Part shown: positions 36,283-45,856 of the stretch, one piece after another | Layout of the letters: every line of letters begins with the position of its first letter | Numbering within the stretch: position 1 is the first letter of the stretch | Origin: Planctomycetota bacterium | GTDB lineage: Bacteria; Planctomycetota; Planctomycetia; Planctomycetales; Planctomycetaceae | Assembly: GCA_014584345.1 (NCBI GenBank) | Contig: JACTNB010000022.1 | Coordinates: forward strand, 170,024-234,023 | Length of the DNA: 64,000 bases | Direction: 5' to 3' | The notes under the pieces: generated by a model | Told to the model about the DNA's origin: nothing | What the model saw: the letters and a program-made list of their open reading frames with translations, nothing else | The model's database searches: none | Position numbers and translations under genes: made by a program

Positions 36283-38280
36283 TCAGTCGGCCATGCTGTC
36301 ATTTGCAAGAAAGGTGCGTGAGGTTAGGGCACCAAGTCGTCCCGCATCTGAAAGAAGCGAAACACCTTGATCCACGAAGGCCATTCCTAGGTCTTTTGCA
36401 GATAGAGGGTATGTTGTGGCAAGAGATTTTCTCAGTCTAGGAATTGCTTCGCCAAATGGCGGATTCATCAGCACCACGTCATAACGCTTCTGGCACAGGT
36501 CTACGAACGCAAAACCTCGCACCGCATCCTCGGCAAAGAGTTGGCGTTGCAGCCTTTCGTCGTTGTGGGCTTTTTCGGCATATGACCGCAGGGTTTCAAC
36601 TGCCTTCGCCTCAGCCTGCTCAAAAAACTGATCATCGGTAATGTCAGACAGATCAAAGAGCGAAGCCTGTTGAGGCTTATCAGCAAGTCGCTCCATTTCC
36701 GCTTCTGTGAATAGAAGCGTATGCCCCTTCTTGTCTGTGGCCTGTGTCGTTTCACGCACATACTGCTTCTTCGCAGCGGCTACCGTGTCTCGAATTTCCT
36801 CCTCGATCTTGAGAAGTGAACCTGCTTCGCCTGCCAGTTTCATCTTGTCGAAGACGGCTTCCACGATTTGGCCGAGGATTTTCGGTTCCAACTGACTGAC
36901 AAACTCCTTGAGCATTTGCTCCTCACCCGGCATGGGCTCGGCACATACAAAATTGGAGCGAGTGATCTTTGGCCGATCTTTCTTCAAACCCATTTCCTGA
37001 TAAGCCCGCTGACATCGCAGCCAGAGTGCCAAGGCCGCAATCTGGCTTGCACGCAGGTCGATGTCGATGCCGTGCAGATTGTGGGCGAGGATCAACCGAG
37101 GGACATCACGTTTTAAGTCTTCCAGTGTTGGGTAGTCCTCTTGGAGTGCCGGGCCTAGGTCAGAATCGGAGTACGCTTCCTCGTAGACCGTGAGCAAGAG
37201 GTCGAAGCAGTACAGCAAAAAATGTCCGCTGCCTGATGCAGGGTCCAGGACTTTCAGTTCTCGTGGGTCTTTCTTTGAGCGGTGCGGAATGTGGACTGGG
37301 AGTTTGAGCAGTTCTTCCTGCGAAAGTTCGTCAGTGTTGGCATTTGCATCTTCCGGTGGCTGTTCACCTTCACTCAAAAAGACTTCATTGGGGCGACGGA
37401 CCATGTACCGGCATTGGTCCTTGAGCTTCGTGTCGCCCTGACACATTTCATACCAGATGCGACCGAGCGTGTTGTCGGTCAGAAACTCGACGACATATCG
37501 GGGCGTGAAGAACTGGTTGCGAAAAGCCAGTTCGTGGGAATTGCGTGGGGCTTGACTCCCGCCCCGTTTTACGTCCCTGGCAGCATCTCGCATTTCCTTG
37601 GGCGTGAAATACTGGTAGACCCATCCGATGGTTTCGTCCTGCGCCCAAATCTTCGGCCATTCCTCTCGCAGTTCGGTTTCCTCAGCCTTAATGCCGCCGC
37701 CGTTAAGTAGTTCGAGAACCTCATCGAGCGTCTTCTGGCGTGGGTACAGCCGGTTGGCCGGATCGTTCGGATTGAACAGCACACCGATTTCTTCGGACAG
37801 CAACCCACCCAGCCAGTCCAGGAAGTGCCGATACGCAATGTCCTGATGGCCAGTTTCAAACAGGCGCAGGTCATCCTCATGATCGGCCAGATAGAACTTC
37901 ACGCCGTTAGAGTTCACGCCTCGGCTGACCGCTTCACGAAACTTTTGCCCGCCAACGTAGACATCACGGGCTTCCATCATCTTGTAGGCACAGAGCCGGT
38001 TGAGATGGGTGAAAGCGATTTCCCGTACCAGTTGTTCGAGGGCTTCCTTCGGCTTAAACCCACGGGCCATGATGTGAGCGTAGTGATCGAGAATGTCCTT
38101 GCGAGCGGCCTGTTCTTCCTCGATCAGATGCGTCATCGGAGCATCGGGATCGGCGGTGACCTTCTCCTTCTTGGCGAAGATGGCGTACTTGCCTTCAAGC
38201 TCCTGGGAGATGGCATCTTCCAGCAGCTTGCGGCATTGCGTCACGACATTGCGGAGCTTGTTGCGAATCTCTTGGTCCAT
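36283..38280 (-). CDS. pglX: BREX adenine-specific methyltransferase PglX, N-terminal part (ended by in-frame TGA)
   Basis: 665 aa carrying the catalytic half of the m6A methyltransferase that marks host DNA in BREX. The SAM-binding motif I DPASGSGHF is at 346-354 and the catalytic NPPFG at 606-610. The residue at the TGA (codon 666) lies in a segment where related PglX proteins usually have Trp before Arg-Lys/Arg, so TGG to TGA is the simplest reading. Full length would be ~1409 aa, a usual size. Whether a truncated 665-aa protein could methylate without its target-recognition part is doubtful. Confidence 0.88.
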   Translation of the reverse strand: MDQEIRNKLRNVVTQCRKLLEDAISQELEGKYAIFAKKEKVTADPDAPMTHLIEEEQAARKDILDHYAHIMARGFKPKEALEQLVREIAFTHLNRLCAYKMMEARDVYVGGQKFREAVSRGVNSNGVKFYLADHEDDLRLFETGHQDIAYRHFLDWLGGLLSEEIGVLFNPNDPANRLYPRQKTLDEVLELLNGGGIKAEETELREEWPKIWAQDETIGWVYQYFTPKEMRDAARDVKRGGSQAPRNSHELAFRNQFFTPRYVVEFLTDNTLGRIWYEMCQGDTKLKDQCRYMVRRPNEVFLSEGEQPPEDANANTDELSQEELLKLPVHIPHRSKKDPRELKVLDPASGSGHFLLYCFDLLLTVYEEAYSDSDLGPALQEDYPTLEDLKRDVPRLILAHNLHGIDIDLRASQIAALALWLRCQRAYQEMGLKKDRPKITRSNFVCAEPMPGEEQMLKEFVSQLEPKILGQIVEAVFDKMKLAGEAGSLLKIEEEIRDTVAAAKKQYVRETTQATDKKGHTLLFTEAEMERLADKPQQASLFDLSDITDDQFFEQAEAKAVETLRSYAEKAHNDERLQRQLFAEDAVRGFAFVDLCQKRYDVVLMNPPFGEAIPRLRKSLATTYPLSAKDLGMAFVDQGVSLLSDAGRLGALTSRTFLANDSMAD

Positions 38281-38281
38281 G

Positions 38282-39097
38282 TCAGTCTGCCTCTCCTGGT
38301 TCTTCCGTCGTCATCGCTCGTAGAGTTCGCATCTGTTCCTGGATGAGATCGTCTAAGCAAGTCACAACATGCCGGATGGTGTCCACCGCCTGCATTGCGA
38401 ACGCTGGCGAAATGTCCTGCTGCTCACCACTGAGGTCCGTCCTGCTCCGGTCGGCTCGATGTACGATGTCGTTTCGGCGACTCACGGTGTCCTCAACCAA
38501 CTTGCCAAGCTCCGTGGGTTTGCGACTCAGCTTCGCTCCGATCTCGGCCCAAGGGTTGTCCACTCCGAACATGACCCCCACGACATGGACTCCCCTGCGT
38601 CCGCTGAGATTCGTCTCCAGGTAAAGCCGAACTTTGTTCGCAACGAAAAGGGTGTCAGGATCGCCAAGAAGTCGAAGGGCATCCTGTAAGTCGAACCGGA
38701 TTGCTGATAGGTGGCCAAGCAACTCTTTGTCTTTGACGTTCAGGAATGATCGTCCTTTGATCTTGATGAGTTCTTCAAAGTGGGTATTCATGACCGCAGG
38801 CAGGTACGTCTCCAACCCAGTGCAGGCGATAACAACCGCTTGCCTCAACAAATTGCACAAAGCACTCTTGCGGATTGCTTTTGGTGTGATCTCGGCTCGT
38901 TCACGAATCAGCCCTAGAAAAATCTCGTTGTAGATGACCATCAAGCCTTCGTCGTCGCTTGCTTTGACCAAATCTTTGAGGGTTCGCACCACACCTTCTT
39001 CTGTAGTGGGCGCATCATGCTCCAGCAGCCGGTAGACCTTCAGTAGCAGGTCCGCTGGCCGGATGTTGTCTTCAAAAATTTGCCGAGGACTGAGCAT
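38282..39097 (-). CDS. HEPN-domain protein inserted in BREX operon (MAE_28990/RiboL-PSP-like)
   Basis: 271 aa. All-helical, with a C-terminal HEPN RNase motif R208-x4-H213 in SRRNDIVHRAD, the sequence pattern of RiboL-PSP/MAE_28990-type HEPN proteins. LETYLPAVMNTHFEEL is the usual first HEPN helix. It sits between brxC (3 bp away) and pglX (1 bp before its ATG), so it is translated within the operon. A HEPN nuclease here could be an abortive-infection back-up if BREX fails. That function is inferred. Confidence 0.75.
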   Translation of the reverse strand: MLSPRQIFEDNIRPADLLLKVYRLLEHDAPTTEEGVVRTLKDLVKASDDEGLMVIYNEIFLGLIRERAEITPKAIRKSALCNLLRQAVVIACTGLETYLPAVMNTHFEELIKIKGRSFLNVKDKELLGHLSAIRFDLQDALRLLGDPDTLFVANKVRLYLETNLSGRRGVHVVGVMFGVDNPWAEIGAKLSRKPTELGKLVEDTVSRRNDIVHRADRSRTDLSGEQQDISPAFAMQAVDTIRHVVTCLDDLIQEQMRTLRAMTTEEPGEAD

Positions 39098-39100
39098 GAA

Positions 39101-42100
39101 TTACTCCAAGATGATCACGGTTTCTTCATCGATGCATTTCTGAAGTGATTCACGCAGAGCCTCTATCGTCGCATCCAAATCATCTTGGCTCCGAATCGGC
39201 TTGTTAAAGAACTGAGAGAGCTTGAGACGTTTGACGGGCTTCGGCTCTACGCTCAAAGACATCTCTTGGAGCTTTAGCAACACCGAAGATTTCAGGCCAT
39301 CCGCTGCAACCAAGTCTGATTCCATCTCGGCAAGACTGGCTTTGCCCAGAGTTTTACCTTCGCTGACATGTTCTCGGTCCTCGTCGGCACCGACTCGTGC
39401 AAGTAGAGCGGCCAGCATCGTGTTGGCCATGACCTCTTTCTTGACGTTTTCTTGCTCACGCTTCGTGGCCTGATCCGGCGACTCGTTTTCAGCGGGCTTC
39501 AACGGGGCCAGCGGCGTCCATTCAGAACGGTCCTTGATCTCTGCAATCGCATCGAGGTAGCAAGTGCGTCTGCGATCAAACAAGTCGAGGTAGACCTGCT
39601 TGTAGGCGGATGTAATGGCCGATGTCTTTTCCTTGATCTCCGACCACGACTCCATCATTTGTTCGGAGGCGAGAAGCGTTCTGAGTTCGTCAACGGTCGT
39701 CTCGATCTCAGTCGTCGGGGCGTGCGAGGCCAATCGCTGCCACACTTCGTTGATAGCACGACGGGCATTTCGCAACACGTCGATAGCGTCTTTGTCTAGC
39801 GACTCCCGCAGCTTGCGAACCTTGTCCCTGGTTTCGCCGAAGTCCTCACCGTTTTCGGTCAGAATGCGAACGCAATCATCCGAGGCGGACGACTGGATGC
39901 CCGCCAAGGTCTGCTGATACTCGGTGAGCATCGGCAAGATTGGAAGCCGGTGTGCTTCGGCAGTTGCTTTGAGGGAATAGAGGTTCTCCAGTTCCTCCGC
40001 TGCCACCTTCTTGAATGCGGTGGCAATGGCCCCTTCTTCGACATCGACTTCTTCACCGATCAGGTCTTCGAGTTGTTGGACCGCCTGCGTGAGTGTCTTG
40101 AGCCCGACCGACTCCCGTGGCGAAAACAGCGAGGAGCGGAAGGCGGGATTATTGGTCAGCGGCGTGCGGGAAGCCGGGTCTTGGTAGTTGTGGTAACGAT
40201 TGCCCTGGTGCGTGACTTCGATCTCACCGGCCCGGAACAGCGTGGCCAGGATCAGCCGCAGCATGTCACGCTCCCAGCCGTATGGCGTACCGCCGAACCG
40301 CTTTTCAAGAGCCTTACCCATGCGGCTGTCTTTGTTTCCGTAGCTGTGTTCGCTCTTGAGGTAGTCGAGAACTTCCTTGACGACCTCGGCCTTGGTGTTG
40401 ATGACGAGCTTCGATCCGTCTTTCACCACCATGCCCAGCCCTTGATCGCCTTCGTAAAAGACTTTGGGTAGAGCCTTGAGATCAGCGGCCTTGAGAACTT
40501 GCTCGGCCTCATCGCCCTTGAGCGGGCGAGAACCCATTTCCAGCTTGGGGTACAAGTCGGGCACGACCTGACCGAACAGCTTCTTCAGGATTTCACTGAG
40601 CCCTTTGCCCAGAGCGGAAGCATCTTTCTGGACGCCCCGGAACATGCCGGTGCCACGCTCCATCGCTTCGGTCAGCTTGTCCCGCAGGCGGTTCTCGTAA
40701 CCGTTCTTGGAGTTCTTTTCATCCTGGAGGCAAGTTGCTTCGTCAGGGCTGATCTTCTGCTGGGCACTGAGTTGGTTGTACTTGTCAACCATCTTGCGGG
40801 AGGCGTGAAGTTGAGCGACGAGTTCATCGATCTCCGGCGTCAAGCAGAACAACCAGTAGAGGTCGTTCTCATGCGACTTCTGCTGGCTCTCGGTGCGGAT
40901 TTCCTCAATCCGTTTGGTGAGTTCGTCGGTGTCGTCGGACACGCAGAGCGTCAAAGGCAATTCGCCATCGTCGATAGTGGTGCCATCGATGCTAATGCCA
41001 ATCCGAAAGGAGCGGTTCTGATAGCGAAACGTCTTGAACTCCGGCTCGTCAAAGATTTGCTGGAGAGCGGTACGAGTCAGTTCGTTTCGCTCACGAGGCT
41101 TGGGATCGAGATGACCGCTTCGCTCGTTGGTCCAGTTTTTCTCCTGGGCCGTTTGGAGCTTCCAGCCCTCCTCGGTGTTGCGGATGAACTTGGCCGCATC
41201 CAGCCGTTTCACAGCAGCCTGGACTTCACTCAGAGGGGTGGCCTTACCGACTTCATCTACCAACACGGCGGCGAGGTTGGCCTCGGTACGGGGCAAGTCC
41301 CGAATGAATTCCAAGAGACAAATGGCCTTGGCAACTCGTAGTGCCCAGCCCTGGTCTTCGGGGTCATCCTTGAATCGCTCGGCGATCTGGTGGATGTCGG
41401 TGCGTTTCTCATTCGACAGGTTGCCTTCCACCAACTCGAACACTTTGTCGAGCGTCACCAAAGCCCCGATAGGCTTCTTGGCGAACGCCGTGCGATCCGA
41501 AACAAGCATCTCGTATGCCTGCTTGATGATCGTTCGGTTGCTACCGCCGTAATGGCGTGGGGCACCGGGCTGAAGCCGGATGCCCGACATGATCCCGATA
41601 CAGAGATCGATGTAGTGGGGTGGATAGGGATAAAAGTGAACGAAGTCGTTCTCGTTGATGTCGGTTCGGCGAGTCGTGCGCTCCAGCCGTAGGGCAGCGT
41701 TCAACTGTCCCTGGTTGTCGGCAAAAAGTTTCTGAAGTGGTTTTTCGGCTTCTTTCGTCTTCGCCAGGACACGCCTTGTTGCCACTTCCCGAATGTCGGA
41801 CGGAGCAAGGTCCACCCGGTAACGGAAGCGGTCTTGAAGTTTGGCCAATTCGACTCGCTTGGAGTCGATGGCGGCTACAACTTCATCGAGCTTCTCTTGG
41901 GACGTGACCACGATCCAACAGGGGGCGGTAATCTTGCGAGCCTTGAGCAGATTCTTTCCGACTTTGCCGAACTGCTCGATGGTGGCCCGCAGGTCTTCAA
42001 TCTTGTCACCGCTACGGGCAACGTGCTGGCCCACTTCGTCGATGATGAAGACGAGAGCCTTGCCGGGACGCCTTCGCCCCCAAAGCTCGAAGGTTCGTTC

Positions 42101-42820
42101 CACCACCTTACTTACGGAGATCGAAGCATCCCGGTTACGTTGAGCGTGTGCCCAAGAGTCGGCAGATGGGTATGTAGTAGGGTCGAGTTTGTGGAGAATG
42201 GCACTGGCACGGGACAGTTTTTGTGCCCCGGCTCGAACCGTTTCCCATTCCTTATTCAATTCCGACTTGCAGGTGGCGATGAACTCGTCGAGCTTCCCCT
42301 CGGCCTCAAGCTCGATCTCCAATTCGGCGATGTCAAAGTCCTCTGCGTAGCCAAGCTCACGCAAGAGAACCGTGTACATCAACTCGGCAATGCGTTGGGT
42401 CACCTTCCGGGTGTCGGCTTCTTTGGCCACTTCAAAGAGGATGACCTCGGTCGGCGTCTTGGCGTTGATCAGGTCGAGCAAATCGCTGATGCGTTCATCT
42501 TCAAGCTGCTGCTTGAAAAGGTCGGCAAACTTGCTGCCGAGGACCGGGCGGTTTTGCAGGGCATAGCCGAGGTTCTTGGCGAACGAACTCTTACCGGAAC
42601 CGAAGAAGCCGGAAACCCACACGCCCACGCTTTCGTGAGGCTCAGCCGGGGCTTCGGCAATGGCTTTGAGCAAGTGATGGTACTGCTCACGAATGCTGTC
42701 GGTGCCGATGTACTCGGTGATCTCGGCATGCACGGACTGCTCATCCGCCTGATCGACCTGGATGATTTCTTCAATCTTGCGGCTGAGGTCACGAGTCAGC
42801 AGTTCGCCAATTGTCTTCAT
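39101..42820 (-). CDS. brxC: BREX system P-loop ATPase BrxC
   Basis: 1239 aa, the usual length of BrxC/PglY. Walker A is GFFGSGKS (71-78); VFIIDEVGQHVARSGD is the Walker B region; helical repeats make up the remainder, with a long Glu/Lys-rich coiled coil late in the chain. BrxC is essential for both methylation and restriction in type 1 BREX. It starts 15 bp after brxB and is followed 3 bp later by the HEPN gene. Confidence 0.93.
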   Translation of the reverse strand: MKTIGELLTRDLSRKIEEIIQVDQADEQSVHAEITEYIGTDSIREQYHHLLKAIAEAPAEPHESVGVWVSGFFGSGKSSFAKNLGYALQNRPVLGSKFADLFKQQLEDERISDLLDLINAKTPTEVILFEVAKEADTRKVTQRIAELMYTVLLRELGYAEDFDIAELEIELEAEGKLDEFIATCKSELNKEWETVRAGAQKLSRASAILHKLDPTTYPSADSWAHAQRNRDASISVSKVVERTFELWGRRRPGKALVFIIDEVGQHVARSGDKIEDLRATIEQFGKVGKNLLKARKITAPCWIVVTSQEKLDEVVAAIDSKRVELAKLQDRFRYRVDLAPSDIREVATRRVLAKTKEAEKPLQKLFADNQGQLNAALRLERTTRRTDINENDFVHFYPYPPHYIDLCIGIMSGIRLQPGAPRHYGGSNRTIIKQAYEMLVSDRTAFAKKPIGALVTLDKVFELVEGNLSNEKRTDIHQIAERFKDDPEDQGWALRVAKAICLLEFIRDLPRTEANLAAVLVDEVGKATPLSEVQAAVKRLDAAKFIRNTEEGWKLQTAQEKNWTNERSGHLDPKPRERNELTRTALQQIFDEPEFKTFRYQNRSFRIGISIDGTTIDDGELPLTLCVSDDTDELTKRIEEIRTESQQKSHENDLYWLFCLTPEIDELVAQLHASRKMVDKYNQLSAQQKISPDEATCLQDEKNSKNGYENRLRDKLTEAMERGTGMFRGVQKDASALGKGLSEILKKLFGQVVPDLYPKLEMGSRPLKGDEAEQVLKAADLKALPKVFYEGDQGLGMVVKDGSKLVINTKAEVVKEVLDYLKSEHSYGNKDSRMGKALEKRFGGTPYGWERDMLRLILATLFRAGEIEVTHQGNRYHNYQDPASRTPLTNNPAFRSSLFSPRESVGLKTLTQAVQQLEDLIGEEVDVEEGAIATAFKKVAAEELENLYSLKATAEAHRLPILPMLTEYQQTLAGIQSSASDDCVRILTENGEDFGETRDKVRKLRESLDKDAIDVLRNARRAINEVWQRLASHAPTTEIETTVDELRTLLASEQMMESWSEIKEKTSAITSAYKQVYLDLFDRRRTCYLDAIAEIKDRSEWTPLAPLKPAENESPDQATKREQENVKKEVMANTMLAALLARVGADEDREHVSEGKTLGKASLAEMESDLVAADGLKSSVLLKLQEMSLSVEPKPVKRLKLSQFFNKPIRSQDDLDATIEALRESLQKCIDEETVIILE

Positions 42821-42835
42821 GGGGTTGTTCCTTGA

Positions 42836-43441
42836 TCAGCCGTAGATTTTGACTCGGTAGTTGCCCAAAGCGTCCCGGTCCTTCAGGTCCATAAAACGCA
42901 GTCCCGTCGTGCCTTCGATGGAACCGGGATAACACAGGATCGTGGGAACCTTTGTTTTGCCGTGCATTTTGTCGAGCAACATCGACATGTGGAAAATTCC
43001 CGGAGACATCGCCGCAACACGAGTCAGGAAGACGACCGAAGTTTCCGGGTTGAATGATGACAATCGCTCTGCGAGCAAGTCCCACAGTGGCACCCAGACG
43101 TTGCTCGACAGGTAAGTTGTGATCTGCTGCTGCGATTCCACATAACCTCGGTCCTTCTCCAAGGCGATCACGGCCTCCAGGCCCTCGTCGTCATCCTTGG
43201 CGTAAACCTTTTCCAAAGCCGACCAGAGCAGTTCGGACATTGGGACGATGTGGACTTCTTTCCCAACCGCTTCGAGCCGAGTAGCGAGCAGTTTGATTTC
43301 ACGCCGCAGTTCCCATTCGTCGGTCGGGTCATACCGCAGGATCGCAAACGGTAGGTCTTGATAGACGCCGATTTGCATCGGCACCGACTTCAGGTGGCTC
43401 TCCAGGGGAGCGATGCTATCTTTCAGCGAGGACATTCGCAT
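42836..43441 (-). CDS. brxB: BREX protein BrxB (DUF1788)
   Basis: 201 aa with typical BrxB blocks: LPFAILRYDPTDEWELRREI, WVPLWDLLAERLSSFNPETSVVFLTRVAA, and KTKVPTILCYPGSIEGTTGLRFM near the C-terminus. The start lies 26 bp inside brxA in another frame; an ATG two codons later (MSSLKDS) is an alternative. Small accessory protein of the BREX complex, cytoplasmic. Confidence 0.92.
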   Translation of the reverse strand: MRMSSLKDSIAPLESHLKSVPMQIGVYQDLPFAILRYDPTDEWELRREIKLLATRLEAVGKEVHIVPMSELLWSALEKVYAKDDDEGLEAVIALEKDRGYVESQQQITTYLSSNVWVPLWDLLAERLSSFNPETSVVFLTRVAAMSPGIFHMSMLLDKMHGKTKVPTILCYPGSIEGTTGLRFMDLKDRDALGNYRVKIYG

Positions 43442-44231
43442 ACTCCTCCAGGGTTTCGACGGGAAAGGTCAATCGGGTGACGCTGCCAGCAACGTGGTAC
43501 TCCAGCAAGTTGCGTTGGTGAGCCTCAAACAGAAATCGCTCCACTGCTTCCCGTGACAGAAAAAACAGCTTCCAGTCTTCCGACTCAATGAGTTTGACCC
43601 CGGAAGCCTGATGCTGTTTCAGGTAGAACACGATGTAGGCAAAGGCTTCCGTGGGCACGAAGGCGGGAGCGATCTTCTTGTTGACCGCTCCCTGAAGAAC
43701 ACCAAAATCTCGCAGGGCCGAAAGCAGTCCTTGGGAAACACGGGTAATGGTGTATTCCGACCAGGAGCCTGTCGTCTTACCTTCTTCGACCCACTTGGCC
43801 AAACAACGCTGAAACTCAGGCACGTTGATGTCCACCAATCCCTTTTCATGCATTGGGAGAAGGATTTCCGTGACCGCATCATGCAGCAATTGGTCGGCAC
43901 GAGCAGAATGGAAGTAGAGCAGGCGGTCCAGCCCAGCGGAGGGAAACTTGCCACGAACCAGCGTAACCAAGGCGGTGGTCACCGATGGCTCGGTGAGGTA
44001 TCGCTGGCGAAAGATTCGCAGGATGTCCTCGACACGGGAGCGGGACGCCTTGCCGAACACGTTTTCTCGCTGAAGTCGGTCGATGTTATCCGCCACCGAG
44101 GCGGCGGTGTCCCAGTGCGAGAGCAGTGTTTTGGTGTCGCCAATCAGGGCACCGGCTTTGATGATCCGGGACGAATACGGAGCGGTAGACCGAACCCGCT
44201 TCTCCTTGTTCGGTTTCTTCCGCTTCCCCAT
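43416..44231 (-). CDS. brxA: BREX protein BrxA (DUF1819)
   Basis: 271 aa from the ATG at 44231 (MGKRKKPNKEKRVRST), preceded by ACGAGGATCG. A 9-residue longer start exists but has no ribosome site. All-helical DNA-binding protein: YSSRIIKAGALIGDTKTLLSHWD and RIFRQRYL are typical BrxA/NusB-like blocks. It opens the BREX core operon, 85 bp downstream of a small HTH gene. Confidence 0.9.
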   Translation of the reverse strand: MGKRKKPNKEKRVRSTAPYSSRIIKAGALIGDTKTLLSHWDTAASVADNIDRLQRENVFGKASRSRVEDILRIFRQRYLTEPSVTTALVTLVRGKFPSAGLDRLLYFHSARADQLLHDAVTEILLPMHEKGLVDINVPEFQRCLAKWVEEGKTTGSWSEYTITRVSQGLLSALRDFGVLQGAVNKKIAPAFVPTEAFAYIVFYLKQHQASGVKLIESEDWKLFFLSREAVERFLFEAHQRNLLEYHVAGSVTRLTFPVETLEEYANVLAER

Positions 44232-44316
44232 GTTCGATCCTCGTAACACTGTCACCATTGGAAGTGCCCAGTTGATGTAACTTCATTTCCGCTCGTCCGA
44301 TGGCACCAAGGCCGCA

Positions 44317-44523
44317 TCACTTCTTGGGTCGTTTCTTGCTTGCCGTTTCCAGTTGTTTCAACAAGGCGTCTAGGTCTTCTTTCTTGAAAAGCCGGTAGTC
44401 ATTCACCGGATGGCGAATGGCAGCGACCTTTCCAGCATTAACCCAGTTGCGAAGTGTGTTCGGCGAAACGCCCAAATACTCAGCGGCCTCAGAGATTCGG
44501 AGGTAATCCGACAGCTTTTCCAC
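44317..44523 (-). CDS. MerR/Xis-type HTH protein upstream of BREX
   Basis: 68 aa: YLRISEAAEYLGVSPNTLRNWVN is the HTH, and RHPVNDYRLFKKEDLDALL the wing plus recognition-adjacent helix. Located directly before brxA on the same strand, it is likely the BREX operon regulator (BREX clusters often carry an upstream transcription factor). A short dyad, ACCAA-GT-TTGGT (44585-44596), lies ~60 bp upstream in the divergent promoter region and could be its operator. This is a guess. Confidence 0.8.
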   Translation of the reverse strand: MEKLSDYLRISEAAEYLGVSPNTLRNWVNAGKVAAIRHPVNDYRLFKKEDLDALLKQLETASKKRPKK

Positions 44524-44661
44524 TACGGCACTCCCCGGTTCGTGCGACCTTGGCTCCAGACCTCGGAGCCGACGTTCCCAACCTTACCAAGTTTGGTTAT
44601 ATTTGCCAACGAGACGAGCGGCCACAAAGGCGAAAATGAGCGGGGGCAAACAGATCGAATC

Positions 44662-45129
44662 ATGGCGAAAATCTTGTTTCTACACGGCTGGACCAGCATC
44701 CCTGGCGGCGTAAAGCCGACCTATCTTGCCCAGAACGGCCACGAGGTCATCAACCCGGCCCTCGATGATGACGACTTCGCCGCTGCCGTCCAGACTGCCC
44801 AGGCCGAGTACGACCAGCACGAACCCGACGTGATCGTCGGCAGTTCGAGAGGCGGTGCGGTCGCCATGAATATCGAATCCAAAGACACGCCACTCGTCCT
44901 CTTGTGCCCGGCGTGGAAGAAATGGGGCACGGCGGCGACGGTCAAACCCAACACGACAATCCTTCATTCACGACAAGACGACGTGGTGCCTTTTGCAAAC
45001 AGCGAGGAACTCATCGCCAACAGCGGCCTGCCATCTTCGGCGTTGATCGAGATCGGTACGGATCACCGGCTGGCTGACCCGGAGCCGCTGGCGAAAATGT
45101 TGGAGGCGTGTGAGGACGGGCGAGGATGA
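44662..45129 (+). CDS. small alpha/beta hydrolase
   Basis: 155 aa. MAKILFLHGWTSIPGG has the HGW oxyanion motif, VGSSRGGAV (nucleophile Ser in GxSxG), Asp in HSRQDDVVPF and the catalytic His in GTDHRLADPEPL. This is the compact RBBP9/YdeN-like hydrolase size. First gene of a tightly overlapping plus-strand operon (next start overlaps the stop). Substrate unknown; the gene has no evident defence role. Confidence 0.8.
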   Translation: MAKILFLHGWTSIPGGVKPTYLAQNGHEVINPALDDDDFAAAVQTAQAEYDQHEPDVIVGSSRGGAVAMNIESKDTPLVLLCPAWKKWGTAATVKPNTTILHSRQDDVVPFANSEELIANSGLPSSALIEIGTDHRLADPEPLAKMLEACEDGRG

Positions 45130-45833
45130 CGGCACACGACGCTGAGCAGCCGCAGGGCATGAACCGCCGCCGACTGGTGCTGCGACTTGCTTGCCTGCCT
45201 GTGTTCATCGCCCTGCTCATGTTTCTGCCTGCTGGCACATGGGCATGGCCGAAGGGCTGGCTGTTCGTCCTCGTTGTGCTGGTCGTAGTTTCAGCGGTGT
45301 TTCTGATTCTTCATCGTGTGAACCCAGAAGTCATTGTCGCCAGAAGCAGCCTCCACGAAGGAACGAAAGGCTGGGACAAGATTCTGCTCAGCGTTTACTT
45401 CCCAGCGATGGCAGCAGTTCTACTCGTGGCGGCTTTGGATGATGGCCGATTCCACTGGTTCCCGGTTTGGTGGTGGGTCTGCGTTGTCGGCTATGCCGTG
45501 CTGCTCCTCGGAATTGGAATCGTCACTTGGGCCGAAGCAGTCAATAAGTTTTTTGAAGTCACGGTGCGGATTCAAACGGAGCGGGGGCATACCGTGATCG
45601 ACACCGGCCCCTATGCCATCGTTCGACATCCCGGTTATGTCGGCGGAATTCTCCATGCAATTGGTATCGCCTTGTCTTTGGGCTCTCTGTGGGCATTGAT
45701 TCCTGCGGGTGTTGCGTCAGTCGTGTTGATCGTGCGGACGGGGTGGGAGGACCAGACATTGCAGGAAGAATTGAACGGGTACGAGGAATACTCAGTGAGG
45801 GTTCGATACAAGCTGATTCCGGGCGTATGGTAA
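45126..45833 (+). CDS. isoprenylcysteine carboxyl methyltransferase-family membrane protein
   Basis: 235 aa with five to six hydrophobic segments. The SAM-binding signature of the ICMT/phospholipid-methyltransferase family is clear: TGPYAIVRHPGYVGGIL, then EEYSVRVRYKLIPGVW near the end. In bacteria this family methylates varied lipids or small molecules; the substrate here is unknown. Start ATG 45126 overlaps the hydrolase stop (ATGA). Confidence 0.87.
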   Translation: MTAHDAEQPQGMNRRRLVLRLACLPVFIALLMFLPAGTWAWPKGWLFVLVVLVVVSAVFLILHRVNPEVIVARSSLHEGTKGWDKILLSVYFPAMAAVLLVAALDDGRFHWFPVWWWVCVVGYAVLLLGIGIVTWAEAVNKFFEVTVRIQTERGHTVIDTGPYAIVRHPGYVGGILHAIGIALSLGSLWALIPAGVASVVLIVRTGWEDQTLQEELNGYEEYSVRVRYKLIPGVW

Positions 45834-45856
45834 CGAGAAAAGAGAGTTGTTGATCG

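Noticed and set aside
36283..36285. Recoding of TGA as selenocysteine or Trp in pglX
   Set aside because: No SECIS-like structure noted and other genes use TGA as a normal stop; nonsense mutation is simpler.
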